Assembly (NCBI GenBank): GCA_019671005.1
Contig: JAGYYJ010001374.1
Span: forward strand, 1-64,000
DNA length: 64,000 nucleotides
Direction: 5' to 3'
DNA from: Hibiscus mutabilis
Lineage: Eukaryota; Streptophyta; Magnoliopsida; Malvales; Malvaceae
In this document: one piece after another, positions 33,019-44,086 of the stretch
How the letters are laid out: every line of letters begins with the position of its first letter
Numbering within the stretch: position 1 is the first letter of the stretch
The notes under the pieces: generated by a model
The model's input: only the letters and a program-made list of their open reading frames with translations
Told to the model about the DNA's origin: nothing
Database searches by the model: none
Translations under genes and position numbers: made by a program

Positions 33019-34103
33019 TGATACGAGCATGAGAGGGGTCAAAATAATCATCTTGGAAAAGAAGTTGAAACTGGTTTGCAAGTCAGAAACATCAGTCAAC
33101 TTGCCAAGCATTTTTGGATGGGATCCAGGCATTAATGGGTCAACATGTCTCTTAAAACTTGTCCGGCTGCAAATTAGCTTTCTAACGCATCTTGAAACGC
33201 CTCAATCGGACATCTGAATCTCAAGATACGTCTATTTTAGCGAAGACAGCGCATGCAGAAATTCCTATACGGGATTAATACAGGATTTTTGGATAATTAC
33301 GAATTTTATTTGATTATTTGTAATTTAAATCAACATAGGATTCTGCAATATCTATTAGGATCAGATTTATTTAATTAAGATTTTATTTTTAGCATTTATT
33401 TATTATTAGAAGTTACTTATCTAATTAGGAGATTAGATTTTAACATTTATTTATTGTATTTAATTCCTAAGTTTAGTAGGATTAAAACTTATCCATGGCC
33501 TATATAAAGGAGGCTTCACCCACATTGTAATTCAGATTTCATTGATTAATAAAAAGTTCTCTTTGGAGATTTTAGTGTTCATTGAGTTTGCAAGTGTTCG
33601 GTAAACTTGTCTAGAAGCCATCTTCAACATAAGATCATCGAGTTCTTGTGAGGGAGATCATCTTCACTCTTGCTTGCCTAGGTAATTGCATCTAGGAGGG
33701 TGGGTTAGAGCCGCTTGAGGTTGCTTGCTTAGATAATTGCGTCTAAGAGGGTGCCGAGGACAAAACAAAATCAACAATTCGCAAGCCATCTTCATCTTCA
33801 ACCTTCACACCATCTTCCATAATTCCATAAACAAAGCTGGAATTTCAGATTTGTTTTATCTATCCTCATCTTAATCTTTTTCAATCTTTTTACTTTTGTT
33901 CTTATTAATCATCTTCTAATTTTCCTTATTATCTTTGTTTCTTTGAATTTCCAACCTTGAATCTGAAATTTTCAAGAAAAGCCATTTTCTTTTCTGTTGA
34001 ATTTTCAAATCTGCCCATAACTTTCTTGATTGAGTCTAGAGCTCCTATTTCTTGCAACAACTTGATTGAAGGCTTCCAAATCCAAGATTGCGCTACTCTA
34101 TCA

Positions 34104-34240
34104 TTTGGTATCGGATTCAGGTCATTCTTGAGGATGTCATTGAGCAACGTATTGGATTTTACCCTTTTGGGGACTCGATGTCATTATTGTTGTCGACTAG
34201 ATCATTCAGGGTATGATTGTCCAGTTAAGTTTTATTTTCA
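34104..34240 (+). CDS. CCHC zinc knuckle of X2 element
   Basis: In the frame open since 33957 inside the LTR: SNVLDFTLLGTRCHYCCRLD followed by HSGYDCPVKF. The spacing Cys-X2-Cys-X4-His-X4-Cys is a perfect retroviral-type zinc knuckle (about 34174-34215), the nucleic-acid-binding end of gag. No capsid part precedes it. The frame runs on to a TGA-bounded end at 34373, but the likely continuation is one frame over (next entry). A single-base change in the A5T5 run at 34243-34252 would join them. Confidence 0.6.
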
Positions 34241-34918
34241 AGAAAAATTTTTGAGAGATATGTGTTGTCTGAATTCATGTCTTCTAATGATATTGAAATC
34301 CGTGATTCGGAGCATGATCAAGAAATTTGTTCTTCTAAAGAACATGAGGAAGACGATACCATCGAGAGTTTAACCTTGCCTATTGATGAGGAAGAAATTA
34401 TAAGTAGTGTGTTTGTCTCCAGTGACGAACCTACTATTACGATTCAAGATGATCATCAAACGACAAACACCGACGAAGGTACCTTACAATCAAAAGGTAT
34501 CATTGAATGTTTTCATAATTCTATTTATGCTTATTCCTCTTTTAACATTAATAACAATTTTGAAGATGAGAATGAATTACTTTGCGACCAAAAGAACAAT
34601 CGTGATGATCCCAATGAGAAGGAACTTGTAAATTACATTGCAAAAAGAGACTCTGCAAAAGGATCCTTCAAGACGTCTTCTCTTCTATGGTACTTTGATG
34701 AACTTCCTCCATTTACCGATCTAGATTCGAGGGCAAATCTTTTTGATGAGTGGGGGAATGATACGAGCATGAGAGGGGTCAAAATAATCATCTTGGAAAA
34801 GAAGTTGAAACTGGTTTGCAAGTTAGAAACATCAGTCAACTTGCCAAGCATTTTTGGATGGGATCCAGGCATTTATGGGTCAACATGTCTTCTTAAAACT
34901 TGTCCGGCTGCAAATTAG
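34229..34918 (+). CDS. Acidic ORF of X2 element, ending in LTR
   Basis: Open from 34229 to 34918 (listed start GTG at 34262; first ATG at 34277). Strongly acidic: SEHDQEICSSKEHEEDDTIE, then PIDEEEIISSVF. It ends with LPPFTDLDSRANLFDEWGND, the tail overlapping the purine tract, and goes on in the LTR with VKIIILEKKLKLV and FGWDPGIYG. The tail pairs with that of X1. The rest is unlike anything I recognise. It probably follows the knuckle in one protein. Confidence 0.5.
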   Translation, partial: VLFSRKIFERYVLSEFMSSNDIEIRDSEHDQEICSSKEHEEDDTIESLTLPIDEEEIISSVFVSSDEPTITIQDDHQTTNTDEGTLQSKGIIECFHNSIYAYSSFNINNNFEDENELLCDQKNNRDDPNEKELVNYIAKRDSAKGSFKTSSLLWYFDELPPFTDLDSRANLFDEWGNDTSMRGVKIIILEKKLKLVCKLETSVNLPSIFGWDPGIYGSTCLLKTCPAAN

Positions 34919-35390
34919 CTTTCCAACGCATCTTGAAACGCCTCAATCGGACATCTGGATCTCAAGATACGTCTATTTTAGCGAAGACAGCGCATGCAGA
35001 AATTCCTATACGGGATTAATACGGGATTTTTGGATAATTACGAATTTTCAAGATTTTATTTGATTATTTGTAATTTAAATCAACATAGGATTCTGTAATA
35101 TCTATTAGGATCAGATTTATTTAATTAAGATTTTATTTTTAGCATTTATTTATTATTAGAAGTTACTTATCTAATTAGGAGATTAGATTTTAACATTTAT
35201 TTATTGTATTTAATTCCTAAGTTTAGTAGGATTAAAACTTCTCCATGGTCTATATAAAGGAGGCTTCACCCACATTGTAATTCAGATTTCATTGATTAAT
35301 AAAAAGTTCTCTTTGGAGATTTTAGTATTCATTGAGTTTGCAAGTGTTCGGTAAACTTGTCTAGAAGCCATCTTCAACATAAGATCATTG

Positions 35391-35570
35391 ACTTGCAAAC
35401 CAGTTTCAACTTCTTTTCCAAGATGATTATTTTGACCCCTCTCATGCTCGTATCATTATTAGATTTGTTCCATTAACGCCACCACCATAAGCAAATCTGA
35501 ATTTTTAGATTTGTTCTTTATTTTGGTTTGTTTGGTTTTTCTCTTTATTCGAATTTGCGCTACTCTATCA
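35391..35570. repeat. Small X LTR pieces: inverted U3 start and X3 U5 end
   Basis: 35391-35455 is the complement of an X2 LTR start (ending ...cccctctcatgctcgtatca). 35456-35570 is the plus-strand U5 end of an X3-type LTR (ctttattcgaatttgcgctactctatca region). They mark a rearrangement point. Confidence 0.7.
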
Positions 35571-36525
35571 AAAGATTATGAAGAAGATAGGTAAAACAAA
35601 TCTAGAAATTCCAGCTTTGTTTATGGAATTATAGAAGATGGTGTGAAGGTTGAAGATGAAGATGGCTTGCAAATTGTTGATTTTGTTTTGTCCTCGGCAC
35701 CCTCTTAGACTCAATTATCTAAGCAAGCAACCTCAAGCGGCTCTAACCCACCCTCCTAGATGCAATTTCCTAGGCAAGCAAGAGTGTGAAGATGATCTCC
35801 CTCACAAGAACTCGATGATCTTATGTTGAAGATGGCTTCTAGACAAGTTTACCGAACACTTGCAAACTCAAAGAATACTAAAATCTCCAAAGATAACTTT
35901 TTATTAATCAATGAAATCTGAATTATAATGTGGGTGAAGCCTCCTTTATATAGGCCATGGAGAAGTTTTAATTCTACTAAACTTAGGAATTAAATACAAT
36001 AAATAAATGCTATAATCTAATCTCCTAATTAGATAAGTAACTTCTAATAATAAATAAATGCTAAAAATAAAATCCTAGTCAAATAAATCTGATCCTAATA
36101 GATATTGCAGAATCCTATATTGATTTAAATTACAAATAATCAAATAAAATCTTGAAAATTCGTAATTATCCAAAAATCCCGTATTAATCCCGTATAGGAA
36201 TTTCTGCATGCGCTGTCTTTGCTAAAATAGACGTATCTTGAGATCCATATGTCGGATTGAGGCGTTTCAAGATGCGTTGGAAAGCTAATCTGCAGACAAA
36301 CAAATTTTAAGAAGACATGTTGACCCATAAATGCCTGGATCCCATCCAAAAATTCGTCGCAAGTTAGCTGACTTTCCAGACTTCACAAACAGATTCAGTT
36401 TCTTGTCCAAGATGCATCGTTTTTGACCTTCTATGCGTGCATTATTTTGGGCATTGTTGTTTGCATCGAAAAAATTCAGCTTCTTGTCCAATATGAGTAA
36501 TTTAACCCCGCTCATGCATGTATCA
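35571..36525 (-). repeat. X-type mosaic LTR, U5 end trimmed
   Basis: Complement of an X LTR whose start is TGATACATGCATGAGCGG (36525). X1-like at the start, X2-like in the middle. About 90 bp of its U5 end are missing at 35571. Confidence 0.75.
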
Positions 36526-36750
36526 TCAGTAGAACAACAACTGTTGCAATTCTTGGACCAGCATCTGAGAAAATTCACATAGACATTGCAACAAATAGAG
36601 ATGTTCACAGGAGCCCCTGTTTTATGGGATAAATCTTCTATACCACCATCAGACAATTAGCATATCTGAATTCTAGCCTTTTACTATTGCACTTTAATTT
36701 CTTGCATTATTTTCCATTTTATTTTTTAGGATTGTATGTTACTTAATTTC
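36526..36750 (+). other. Unassigned, coding-like remnant at 36526-36660
   Basis: One plus-strand frame reads SVEQQLLQFLDQHLRKFT, a TAG, then TLQQIEMFTGAPVLWDKSS and IPPSDN, stop. It looks like the C-terminal end of some protein, perhaps of a transposable element, but I cannot name it. The rest to 36750 is AT-rich without features. Confidence 0.3.
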
Positions 36751-37296
36751 TGTAACACCCCTTACTTGAATCCATTGTTGAATACGAGTTAGAGATGTCA
36801 CCTGACACTTGTACAATTGTTCTTATTTCAAAATCGATAAAATTTTGTTTCTTTAAAATATCATTAATTTACCTTTTTTTCTAAAAGAATACTTAATCGC
36901 GTAAAATTTTAAAACTAATTTTTCTATGTTCAATCTGAACCTAGTTTTAGGAAGCAACATGGCAGTTTAATTCTAATTTATATTAATAATCAAACTACCT
37001 AAAAACTCCTGAAATAAAAATCATTTAAATAGCTAATAAATATGATTTCAAACATATTTAACTAATAATTTCCACTCTAAAAATATCCATATTCATGTTT
37101 ATAATATTACAGCCACTTCAAAACATTTTCATATCATGGTAATCTAAAACATTTATAAGATACATGCCAACTAATAATATCAAAAGGGACATTAGGGATG
37201 TCTTACTGATATTGATATACCGTTCCCAAATTAGATGGTGTCTTCTTGCTGCTCCTTACTCTTTACATTCTTTACCTACGCGTGAAACACTCACAC
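36751..37296 (-). repeat. Older LTR-like sequence, part 1 (split by H)
   Basis: On the minus strand it ends ...aaggggtgttaca, a common plant LTR ending. The adjoining gtgaaacactcacac|gctaagcataaac is rejoined across the H insertion. It contains no ORF. Family unknown. Confidence 0.4.
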
Positions 37297-39017
37297 TGAT
37301 ATGAACGTCAATGGCAAAGACCCAGAGAAGTACCCAGGTGGCCCCATTACTCGAGCAAGGGCCAAGGAGTTCCAAGCAGCCATGGAAAATATGTTTACAT
37401 CAAGCTTGGGACGTGAGAAAGAAGAAATAATAAGGGAGGAACACTTTACTTTGCTTATGCATGAATTTGCATGAGTATTTAAAGTTTGCATAACATTATT
37501 GCATTCAATAAACATGTTGTTCATTAAAGCATGCGTTGCATTTAAACATGTAGTTCATTTAGTTATACACTTCATTTAACTAAGTAGTTCATTGATTAAA
37601 CTAGTTCATTCAAGATTATTAGTTCATTGAATAAAGTTAGTTCATTAATTAAACTAGTTCATTCATCAAACTAGCTCATTTATTAAACTAACTCTTAATT
37701 GTTTACATGCATGTTTTCAATTAAAGATTGAATAAAGTTTACCTTTGTGTCTAGGTGCATGAGGGAAGATGAACGGTTTTACCAGATGCAAGAATATCAG
37801 CAGAATGTCTTCCAATTCTGGATGCGATACAGACGTGTTTGGATCCAGAAATCAATTGGACGTTATTCCTCCATCTCTTAGCTTTCCAATGCCTTTTGAA
37901 TCACCTCAATCCGATATCGGGAGCTTGAGATACGAATGATTTACTGAAGACAGTGCAGGCTGAAATTTTTATTACGGGAATTTTATGCATCGATGATTTG
38001 AATGAATTTGAGCCAAGGAAGAGTTCTTTCATCTTCTACCAAGAGACAAGCAATTGATGGCCATCTTAATTCAGCAAATTCAAGGCATTCAAGGTTGATG
38101 TTATCACCATTCAAGTGGGGTTTCAAAATTCATTGAGGAGACATGAAATGAAGGCTGGATGAAACTCACCTTTTTATGACATTCAAGTCATATTAATCAG
38201 CTTGGAAGATGAAGAGTTGCACTTAAACTGGACAGCAAGGATGTCTACATTCATCCTTGTCCACATTCATCCCCTTTCTCTTCATATGATAGCAAAACAA
38301 GGCAGCCCAAGAGTCCTTCTTAATTTGGACGAAAATATGACTAAATTCAACCTCAATTTGTCTAAACTAATCAGCTTTGAAGATGAGAAGAAAGGACAAA
38401 GCATTCATGTGTATTCAAGTGCATTAAGATGAGCATTCATCTTTCTTGTAACACCTTTTCATATTCTGCCTACTTCTACTATAAATAGGCATCTTTAGGA
38501 TCATTGTAAGACACACTTTGAATATATAAAACATCTTTGAAAGATTGCTTTCATTCTTGTTCTCTTGTGGAACTTTATCGGCTTCAAGTTAGTCTTGTAG
38601 TCTTCATCCATTTCCCTTTTGTTATAGCGTTGGTTCCTAGCTCATCTATAGCTAGTGGGTCACGTTCCATATCCTACCACTTCATTTCCACTTTATTATA
38701 TTGCTGGTTCCTAACTCTTTATAGTTAGGGGGTCACAATCCATCCTTTGAATTTCTTCATCTTAACGCCAACACCCCATCATCTTCACCTACATTTTCAT
38801 CTTTTATTTTTATTTTTCCATAATCACAACTATCACTCTTCCTACACCCCTTCTACATATCTTTCATCCCATTTTTTCTATTTCTTATTTATCTATTTCT
38901 ACTTACATTGTTGTTTGAGTAATTTCAGAATACATTCAAAGCACTGCAGAGTTCTTACTAGAATCACGATCGGGCATTCACATATATGATTCAAAACTCA
39001 TAGTCGAGATCATATCA
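37297..39017 (+). repeat. H 5' LTR (1,721 bp)
   Basis: TGATATGAACGTC...GAGATCATATCA, with 7-bp inverted ends TGATATG/CATATCA. U3 starts with the coding tail GGPITRARAKEFQAAMENMF, which here stays open to HEFA and a TGA. A TTCATT-rich block is at 37550-37690, and TATAAATA at 38480. Confidence 0.95.
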
Positions 39018-39479
39018 TTTGGTATCAGAGCCTAGACGACTCAGTAAGCGTATGATTTTTCTCTCTCCCGGGTTAGTAAAAAAAATCAAAAAAAAAAATC
39101 AAAAAAAATCTTAAAGAGGGAGGGAGCAATCTATTCTTGTTTAAAAAAAAATTACAATACATCATTTCTTATTGCTGAATTACAAATTCCTTTACCTATT
39201 CTTAGTAATTCTTTCTTTTTGAAGCCATTATCCTTTTATTATTCATCATTCTCCTACCAAGCTAGAATTGTTTCAGCCGAAGTCCACAAGACACTTGTAA
39301 GCCTTGAGGAAGTTCCCAAAAGGACTTGAAAATAAAGCACGAGTGGTAAAAGGCATGAGTGTGCATTAAGGGGAAAAGCCTAACCCGAGTGAAACACGAG
39401 TGTGAGTGCATTTTCTTTGGAGTGGAAAGGTGAGATTTTGTGTTAGTAAGGTTTAATTTCTTTTGTTTCTTTATCTAAC
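39018..39479 (+). other. H primer-binding site and leader
   Basis: PBS TGGTATCAGAGC at 39020-39031, two bases after the LTR, a perfect match to the plant initiator-Met tRNA 3' end. The leader includes an A-rich run (39078-39110) and no conserved ORF. Confidence 0.85.
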
Positions 39480-40480
39480 ATGTCCCAAAGATCTGGTCAT
39501 AGTGGTGAAGGAGTTCCCAATTTGCAAAATCAGGCTATGCTTCAAGCAATGGCCAAAATGATCCAAGAGCAATTGGAGCCCCTAATTGAACGAATAGACC
39601 AGCTTGAAATTTCACAAGCTAATCAGGGTAATGAGGAGTATCCTGAAGAAGTTGAAGTAGATGATGTGCAAGATCAAGTATCCCAACATAGCATGGTACA
39701 ACAAGGCCAGAGAGCTCGACCACGAGTAGACGATAATCTCAGCAACATCAAGATTACCATTCCTCCTTTTCAAGGAGGAACGGATCCTGAAACCTATCTT
39801 GCATGGGAAAAGAAGGTTGAGCACATTTTTGAGTGCCATAACTATTCAGAGCTTAAAAAGGTAAAACTCGCTGCCATTGAGTTTACGGATTATGCACTAA
39901 TATGGTGGGATCAATTGACATCAAGTAGGAGACGCAATGGAGAACATCCTATCACTACATGGGATGAAATGAAAGCGGTGATGCGAAGGCGATTCATTCC
40001 AACCCACTACCATCGAGAGTTATTCAACCGTCTTCAAAATCTTTCACAAGGTAACCGAAGTGTTGAAGATTACTACAAAGAGATGGAGGTGTCCATGATT
40101 CGAGCCAACATCGACGAGGATCGAGAAGCCACAATGGCAAGATTCCTAGCGGGACTAAATCCGGACATTGCGAACGTGGTCGAAAGTTGCAACATTATGT
40201 GGAGATGGAAGACATGGTGCATATGGCCATGAAAGTGGAAAAACAGCTCAAAAGAAAGGGTGCCACACGATCTTATGGGAGTTCAACATCAAAATGGGGG
40301 CAAAGTTCATACAAGAAGACTCCTCCAATACCGGCCCCACGAAAAAGGAGGACCACCGAAGGAAGTAAGCCCATTGTCGAAACCAGCAAGGGTAAGACTA
40401 CCGCTACTCCAAATCGTTCCGTGACATACAATGTTTTAAGTGTTTGGGGCGTGGACACATTGCAAGCCAATGTCCGAACC
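39480..40480 (+). pseudogene. gag: H gag: capsid region and zinc knuckle, two frameshifts
   Basis: ATG 39480. N-terminal coiled-coil-like MIQEQLEPLIERIDQLE (about residues 20-36), acidic linker, then the gag core DNLSNIKITIPPFQGGTDPE, LAWEKKVEHIFECHNYSE, IEFTDYALIWWDQL and RRRFIPTHYHRELFNRLQ. After two extra bases (about 40180), LQHYVEMEDMVHMAMKVEKQ continues in a second frame. After another shift (about 40420), the knuckle CFKCLGRGHIASQC (40432-40473) lies in a third frame. The product would assemble capsid and bind element RNA if the breaks are sequencing errors. Confidence 0.9.
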
Positions 40481-41346
40481 GCAACACCATGCTTCTTCGA
40501 GATGATGGAGAAGTTGAATCGGAACAAGAAGAGGATGAGAATGAAGATGTTGCCATCGAAGAAGAAGAATTAGAGTATGGCGTGGAAGGAGAGGTTCTTG
40601 TTGTCAAAAGAAGCCTAAACGTACAATCCGTTGGAGGAAATGAACAACGAGAAAATATCTTCCATACTCGTTGCCATGTTGGAGGAAAGGTATGCTTTGT
40701 TATTATTGATGGTGGTAGTTGCACTAATGTTGCTAGTACCTTAATGGTAGATACACTTGGCTTGGCAACAACAAAGCATCCACAACCTTATAAGCTACAA
40801 TGGCTCAACGATGGAGGAGAACTCAAGGTGACCAAACAAGTTCGAATTGTTTTCTCTATTGGGAAGTACAAAGACGAGGTATTATGCGATGTCGTTCCAA
40901 TGCACGCAAGCCATTTATTACTTGGAAGGCCTTGGCAATTTGATAGGCGAGTGATCCATGACGGGTATACCAACCGGTATACGTTCACCCATGAAGCAAA
41001 GAAGATCACTTTAGCCCCACTTTCTCCAAAACAAATACATGAAGACCAAATTTTATTGAGAGGAAAAATTGAAAAAGCCAAAGAGAGAGAGACCAAAATG
41101 GAGGTAAAAGCAAAGGAGTGTGATCAAAATGAGGGAAGGAAAATCAACATTCTTTCTAAAGAGAGAGAGTTGAAAAAGAGTTTAATGACAGCAAAGGAAG
41201 CACTTGTGCTCATGTACAAGGAAAATTTCTTGAATACTAACTACCTTGATCAAAATTTGCCTGCTTTTGTTGTGTCTTTATTGCAGGAGTTTGATGACCT
41301 ATTTCGGAGGAAATACCAAGTGGACTGCCACCTATTCGTGGCATAG
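40444..41346 (+). pseudogene. pol: H protease and linker to RT
   Basis: A 300-codon open frame in the frame of the knuckle. Acidic segment, then IFHTRCHVGGKVCFVIIDGG (active-site triplet DGG rather than DSG/DTG, as also in element E), TLMVDTLGLATTKHPQPYKL, LCDVVPMHASHLLLGRPW, IHDGYTNRYTFTHEAKKITL, then a Lys/Glu-rich linker and LPAFVVSLLQEFDDLF. One missing base at about 41305 ends the frame at 41346 (CHLFVA, stop), whereas the expected LPPIRGIEHQIDF lies in the next frame. Confidence 0.88.
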
Positions 41347-42131
41347 AACATCAAATAGACTTTGTTCCCGGAGCCGTCATTCCAAACCGACCAGCGTGCA
41401 TCAAGCAACCCCGAAGAAACTAAGGAGTTGCAAAGGCAAGTATCTGAGTTGATGTCAAAAGGCTACGTGAGGGAAAGCCTTAGCCCATGTGCCGTGCGGT
41501 TCTACTTGTGCCAAAGAAGGATGGAACTTGGCGCATGTGTGTGGACTGCCGAGCGGTAAACAAAATTACGGTAAAGTATCGTCACCCTATTCCTCGCTTA
41601 GATGACATGTTAGATGAGCTTAGTGGTTCTAACCTCTTTTCCAAGATTGATCTTAAAAGTGGTTACCACCAAATACGAATGCGGGAAGGTGATGAGTGGA
41701 AAACAGCATTCAAAACTAAGCAAGGCCTTTATGAGTGGTTGGTTATGCCTTTTGGCTTAACTAATGCTCCAAGCACGTTTATGAGGTTAATGAATCATGT
41801 TCTTAGGCCATTCTTGGGTAAGTTTTGTGTGGTTTACTTTGATGACATTCTAATCTATAGTAAAACCATGGAAGAACATGTTCAACATTTAAGGTCAGTT
41901 TTGCTAGTTTTGAGGAAGGAAAAACTGTTTGCTAACTTACAAAAATGTACATTTTGTACTGACAGGGTTGTTTTCCTAGGTTTCGTTGTGAGTTCTGAAG
42001 GCTTGGAGGTGGACAAAGAGAAGGTTAAAGCCATTGAAGAGTGGCCACGACCAGCAAGCATTTCTCAAGTTAGGAGCTTCCATGGACTTGCAAGTTTTTA
42101 TCAAGATTCGTCCCCAACTTCAGCACCATAG
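41347..42131 (+). pseudogene. pol: H reverse transcriptase
   Basis: The linker (EETKELQRQVSELMSKGYVRE) sits at 41362-41500 in one frame. RT proper is in the 214-aa frame from 41487 after a lost C in the CAVPVLL segment: VPKKDGTWRMCVDCRAVNKI, HPIPRLDDMLDEL, FSKIDLKSGYHQI, MPFGLTNAPSTFMRL, catalytic YFDD at 41835-41846, FLGFVVSSEGLEVDKEKVKA and VRSFHGLASFY. A base change at about 42105 breaks the frame before the FVPNFSTIAAPL part. All catalytic residues are present. Confidence 0.92.
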
Positions 42132-43357
42132 CCGCCCCACTAACAAGTGTTATTAAGAAGAATTCTAAATTCTTTTGGGGGGAAGATCAAGAGAAGTCCT
42201 TTAATAGCATTAAAGATTGTTTAATACATGCCCCTTTACTTGCTCTACCTGATTTTAATCTAACTTTTGAAATTGAATGTGATGCATCAGGTGTAGGAAT
42301 TGGAGCAGTTTTGTCTCAAGGTGGACGTCCTATAGCCTATTTCAGTGAAAAATTAAGTGGAGCTACGCTTAATTACCCTACCTATGACAAGGAGATGTAT
42401 GCTCTTGTGAGGGCACTGGAAACATGGCAACATTACCTTTGGCCTAAGGAGTTCATCATTCACATTGATCATGAGGCATTGAAACATATCCGGGGGCAGC
42501 ATAAACTCAACAAAAGGCATGCCAAATGGGTGGAGTTTCTTGAAACTTTCCCATATGTTATCAAGTACAAGAAAGGTAAGGAGAATATAGTTGCCGATGC
42601 ATTGTCACGGAGGTATATTCTTTTAAACACTTTGGAATCTAAGTTATTGGGTTTTGTTTTTATTAAAGACTTATATGTCTCTGACTCTAATTTTGGAGAG
42701 ATTTACAAAGCTTGTGAGAAAGGGTCAATTGAAAAATACTATAAGCATGATGGTTTCCTATTTAAGGAAGGAAGACTATGCATCCCTCAAGGTTCCATGC
42801 GTGAATTGCTAACTAAGGAAGATCATGGAGGAGGATTAATGGGACATTTTGGGATAGCAAAGACTTTGGCTATACTTCAAGAGCACCTATATTGGCCTAA
42901 AATGAAACGAGATGTGGAGAGGTTGTGTGAGCGATGCATCACTTGCAGGAAGGCCAAATCTAAAGTCATGCCACATGGACTTTACACACCACTACCCATA
43001 CCGGAAGCACCATGGATGGATATTTCAATGGATTTTGTGCTAGGGCTTCCACGTACCAAGAATAACAAAGATTCCATCTTTGTAGTTGTGGATAGATTCT
43101 CCAAAATGGCTCATTTCATTCCCTGTAACAAAACTAATGATGCCTCACATATTGCTACTTTGTTTTTCAGGGAAATCTTAAGGTTACATGGCATACCAAG
43201 AACTATTGTGTCTGATCGGGATGTGAAGTTCTTAAGTCACTTTTGGAGAGCCCTATGGAGTAAGATTGGTACTAAGTTACTATTCTCCACCACTTGCCAC
43301 CCTCAAACGGATGGCCAAACTGAAGTGGTGAACCGAGTACTTTCTATGTTACTTTGA
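42132..43357 (+). pseudogene. pol: H RNase H and integrase core
   Basis: The 348-aa frame from 42311 continues from the RT tail. RNase H acidic residues are present in ECDASGVG (frame upstream of 42311), DKEMYALVRALETWQHYL, HIDHEALKHI and VADALSRRY. Integrase: zinc finger GGGLMGHFG ... CERCITCRKAK, then MDFVLGLPRTK, FVVVDRFSKMAHF, IVSDRDVKFLSHFW and HPQTDGQTEVVNR, giving the Asp, Asp, Glu triad. TGA at 43355-43357 stands where relatives have an Arg codon (CGA to TGA). Confidence 0.92.
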
Positions 43358-44086
43358 TCCATCATTAGGAAGAATTTGAAAACATGGGAGGAGAGTTTAC
43401 CACATGTGGAGTTTGCATACAACCGTTCGATCCATAGTACTACAGGGCGCACGCTTTTGAAGTGGTGTATGGATTCAATCCATTAACACCGATAGACTTG
43501 TTACCATTACCCGCTGATCAAATTGTGAATAAAGATGGACTTAATAAAGCTGAATTTGTTAAGAAGCTTCATCAACAAGTGCGGGAGAACATTGAAAAAC
43601 GAACCAAGCAATATGAGTAGCAAGCAAATAAGGGTCGTAAGCGAATTTCCTTTGAGCCAGGGGATTGGGTGTGGCTGCACATGAGGAAAGAAAGGTTCCG
43701 GCTCAACGAAAGTCCAAATTAATGCCTCGGGAGATGGACCATTCCAAATAGTCAAGAAGATCAATGACAATGCCTATCAATTAGATCTTCCAGGTGAGTT
43801 TAATGTTAGTGCAACCTTCAATGTTGCTGACCTATCTCCTTATGATGTAGATGACGATTTGGGGACAAATCGCCTTAAAGAGGGAGGGACTGATATGAAC
43901 GTCAATGGCAAAGACCCAGAGAAGTACCCAGGTGGCCCCATTACTCGAGCAAGGGCCAAGGAGTTCCAAGCAGCCATGGAAAATATGTTTACATCAAGCT
44001 TGGGACGTGAGAAAGAAGAAATAATAGGGAGGAACACTTTACTTTGCTTATGCATGAATTTGCATGAGTATTTAAAGTTTGCATAA
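43358..44086 (+). pseudogene. pol: H integrase C-terminus, GPY/F module, LTR-encoded tail
   Basis: After the TGA the frame resumes (IIRKNLKTWEESLPHVEFAY). A lost base at about 43449 and TAG at 43618-43620 follow, then ISFEPGDWVWLHMRKERF, two more single-base changes (about 43698, 43730), and DGPFQIVKKINDNAYQLDL (GPY/F) and FNVSATFNVADLSPYDV. The tail DLGTNRLKEGGTDMNV overlaps the purine tract, and GGPITRARAKEFQAAMENMF lies in the 3' LTR. No chromodomain is recognised. Confidence 0.85.
43877..43890 (+). promoter_or_regulatory. H polypurine tract
   Basis: aaagagggagggac directly before the 3' LTR (TGATATG at 43891). It is the expected plus-strand primer and also codes for KEGGT. Confidence 0.8.

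Larger units (their letters stand above)
33019..35390 (+). mobile_element. X2 mini LTR element, 655-bp internal region
   Basis: 5' LTR 33019-34103 (1,085 bp, TGATACGAGCATGAG...GCGCTACTCTATCA), internal 34104-34758, purine tract 34745-34758, 3' LTR 34759 to about 35390 where it breaks off (lacking U5). The PBS position reads tggtatcggattc, altered after the seventh base. The interior carries only a zinc knuckle and an acidic ORF. TATA box tatataaagg near 33502 and 35250. Confidence 0.75.

Noticed and set aside
34241..34253. Programmed -1 frameshift joining the X2 knuckle and acidic ORF
   Set aside because: The A5T5 run does not give a proper X XXY YYZ slippery site in the zero frame and no clear downstream structure was found; a 1-base indel is simpler.
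39020..39031. tRNA gene suggested by TGGTATCAGAGC
   Set aside because: It is only the primer-binding site; no cloverleaf can be formed around it.
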